The position numbers were made by a program, and so were the translations under genes. A stretch of DNA of 60,430 bases from an uncultured Monoglobus sp. (GTDB lineage: Bacteria; Bacillota; Clostridia; Monoglobales; Monoglobaceae), in assembly GCA_947585115.1 (NCBI GenBank), contig CANPWW010000005.1:1-60430 (forward strand), read 5' to 3'. The notes under the pieces are model-generated. The model saw nothing but the letters and a program-made list of their open reading frames with translations. It did not search any database and was not told the origin of the DNA. This document shows positions 59,706-60,430 of this stretch, one piece after another (within the stretch, counting starts at the first letter, position 1; each line of letters opens with the position of its first letter).

Positions 59706-59870
59706 TCGCGGGCGGATAATATCCGCCCCTACAAGACTACGCGTTGTTCCGCCGACTTCGTAGGGGACGGCTGCGGCCGGAGCCGCGAAGCGGGTTCGAG
59801 GCACTAACGTGTTCCGTATGCAGATATAAACGATTAACGATAGTCGCTATGAGCCCTCGACGTCCCAAAA
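59706..59870. repeat. Intergenic palindromic repeat, GGGCGGATAATATCCGCCCCTAC type
   Basis: GGGCGGATAATATCCGCCC is a perfect hairpin followed by CTAC; further on CGTAGGGGACGGCTGCGGCCGGAGCC appears. The first part closely resembles 22.56 kb and 18.77 kb. It separates aconitase and isocitrate dehydrogenase, which otherwise would be adjacent in an operon. Confidence 0.65.
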
Positions 59871-59878
59871 TCATAACG

Positions 59879-60430
59879 TCATGCGTTATCCTTTGTGTAG
59901 TTCAAAAGTCCGCCGGCAAGCAGCATTTTTCTCTGGCGCTCCGACAGGTCTATCTTCGCCTCGAACTCAATGCCCTTGGTGACGTCCTTGATCTTGAGCG
60001 TGTCGCTGCTCTCGATCTGCGCGCGCACGTTCTCGATATGCAGATCGTCCATCTGGTCGATCCTGTCGTAGTCCGCCTCGTTCGCGAACGTCATCGGGAT
60101 GATTCCCGCGTTTATCAGATTCGCCATGTGTATTCTGGCGAACGACTTGACAAGCACAGCCTTGACGCCCAAGTAGAGAGGCGCGAGAGCGGCGTGCTCT
60201 CTGGACGAGCCCTGACCGTAGTTGCTGCCGCCAACCACTATGCTGCGTTTAAGCTCAAGCGCTCTCTTGGGGAACTCCTCGTCGCACACCGCGAAGCAGT
60301 ATTCCGATATTTTTGGAATATTGGAGCGCAGCGGCAGTATCTTGGCACCCGCGGGCATGATGTGGTCGGTGGTTATGTTGTCGCCCACCTTGAGGCCGCA
60401 CTTCGCATCGATCGTGTCGAGCAGCGGCTC
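59879..60430 (-). CDS. Aconitate hydratase, C-terminal part (runs off the window)
   Basis: The last 183 codons of an aconitase; the gene continues beyond 60430. This is the swivel domain: KVGDNITTDHIMPAG, FAVCDEEFP, VVGGSNYGQGSSREHAALAPLYLG (the SREH substrate block) and VKSFARIHMANLINAGIIP. The cluster-binding cysteines lie in the missing part. The GTG inside VGDN (60388) is not the true start since the frame is open to the window edge with conserved sequence (EPLLDTIDAKCGLK). Aconitase turns citrate to isocitrate, the substrate of the enzyme encoded next. Confidence 0.93.
   Translation of the reverse strand, partial: EPLLDTIDAKCGLKVGDNITTDHIMPAGAKILPLRSNIPKISEYCFAVCDEEFPKRALELKRSIVVGGSNYGQGSSREHAALAPLYLGVKAVLVKSFARIHMANLINAGIIPMTFANEADYDRIDQMDDLHIENVRAQIESSDTLKIKDVTKGIEFEAKIDLSERQRKMLLAGGLLNYTKDNA

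Noticed and set aside
59780-59800. tRNA T-arm-like GGGTTCGAGGC
   Set aside because: No acceptor, D or anticodon arm can be built around it; it belongs to the intergenic repeat.
58478-59878. Rex operator near rex, isocitrate dehydrogenase or aconitase
   Set aside because: No TTGTGAA-N4-TTCACAA-like sequence was found in the short spaces; the visible palindrome is part of the repeat family.

Overview
The window reads as chromosomal DNA of an anaerobic, Gram-positive-type bacterium of the class Clostridia (Bacillota), most likely an uncultured gut or rumen lineage. The signs are: many secreted proteins with S-layer homology (SLH) domains, a cohesin/dockerin protein, the redox repressor Rex, the anaerobic ribonucleotide reductase activase NrdG, a SpoIIM-like protein, energy-coupling-factor (ECF) vitamin transport, a BspA-type leucine-rich-repeat protein, and strict use of TTGACA-N17-TATAAT promoters with GGAGG ribosome sites. 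Most genes are GC-rich; a few islands (about 6.6-9.1 kb, 16.8-18.7 kb, 50.5-53.6 kb) are visibly AT-richer. No tRNA, rRNA, CRISPR array, prophage or intact insertion sequence was seen.

Layout. 0.1-0.6 kb: a compact type I toxin-antitoxin locus (30-residue hydrophobic toxin plus antisense RNA). 0.6-5.8 kb: an SLH-anchored phosphodiester glycosidase, a secreted subtilisin and a polysaccharide deacetylase. 5.8-6.5 kb: a membrane protein and its HTH regulator with twin operators and a CTG start. 6.7-11.7 kb: secreted hypothetical proteins, including two tandem paralogues, and a phosphopantetheinyl transferase. 11.9-16.7 kb: a rhamnogalacturonan-lyase-like enzyme, a ferredoxin-type aldo/keto reductase and a MATE exporter. 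16.9-18.7 kb: a highly structured leader RNA with a terminator in front of a BspA-like protein. 18.9-19.4 kb: a HEPN toxin whose MNT antitoxin gene survives only as a 3' stub. 19.7-22.5 kb: a large SLH protein.

22.6-33.3 kb is the most interesting part. An operon on the minus strand encodes a single polypeptide that fuses two ECF ATPases to an S component, then EcfT, a lipoprotein with a DUF4430 (transcobalamin C-terminal-like) domain, and a secreted alpha/alpha-barrel protein of the prenyltransferase/transcobalamin fold. On the plus strand nearby, a cobalamin riboswitch with a terminator controls an SLH-anchored protein that joins the same two domain types in one chain. Together they look like a bacterial counterpart of intrinsic factor/transcobalamin: surface capture, a split membrane-side binder, and an ECF pump.

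33.3-40.4 kb: more cell-surface proteins, among them an SLH protein gene split by one in-frame TGA, and a cohesin-SLH-dockerin protein with nrdG overlapping it. 40.4-48.7 kb: housekeeping genes (M18 aminopeptidase, lytic transglycosylase, coaE, polA) and a pair of M42 peptidases, one of which has lost its metal ligands, then a SpoIIM-like gene. 48.7-55.1 kb: an AraC regulator, radC, and a PP2C-FHA-MBOAT-SGNH operon that looks like phospho-signalling wired to surface O-acetylation. 55.3-60.4 kb: a co-oriented central-metabolism cluster (fba, 8-oxoguanine glycosylase, P-loop/Asp23-like protein, rex, isocitrate dehydrogenase, aconitase running off the end).

A composite palindromic repeat family (AGYGATTAG tracts plus C-rich hairpins) lies between genes at seven or more places and several times supplies or abuts a stop codon.
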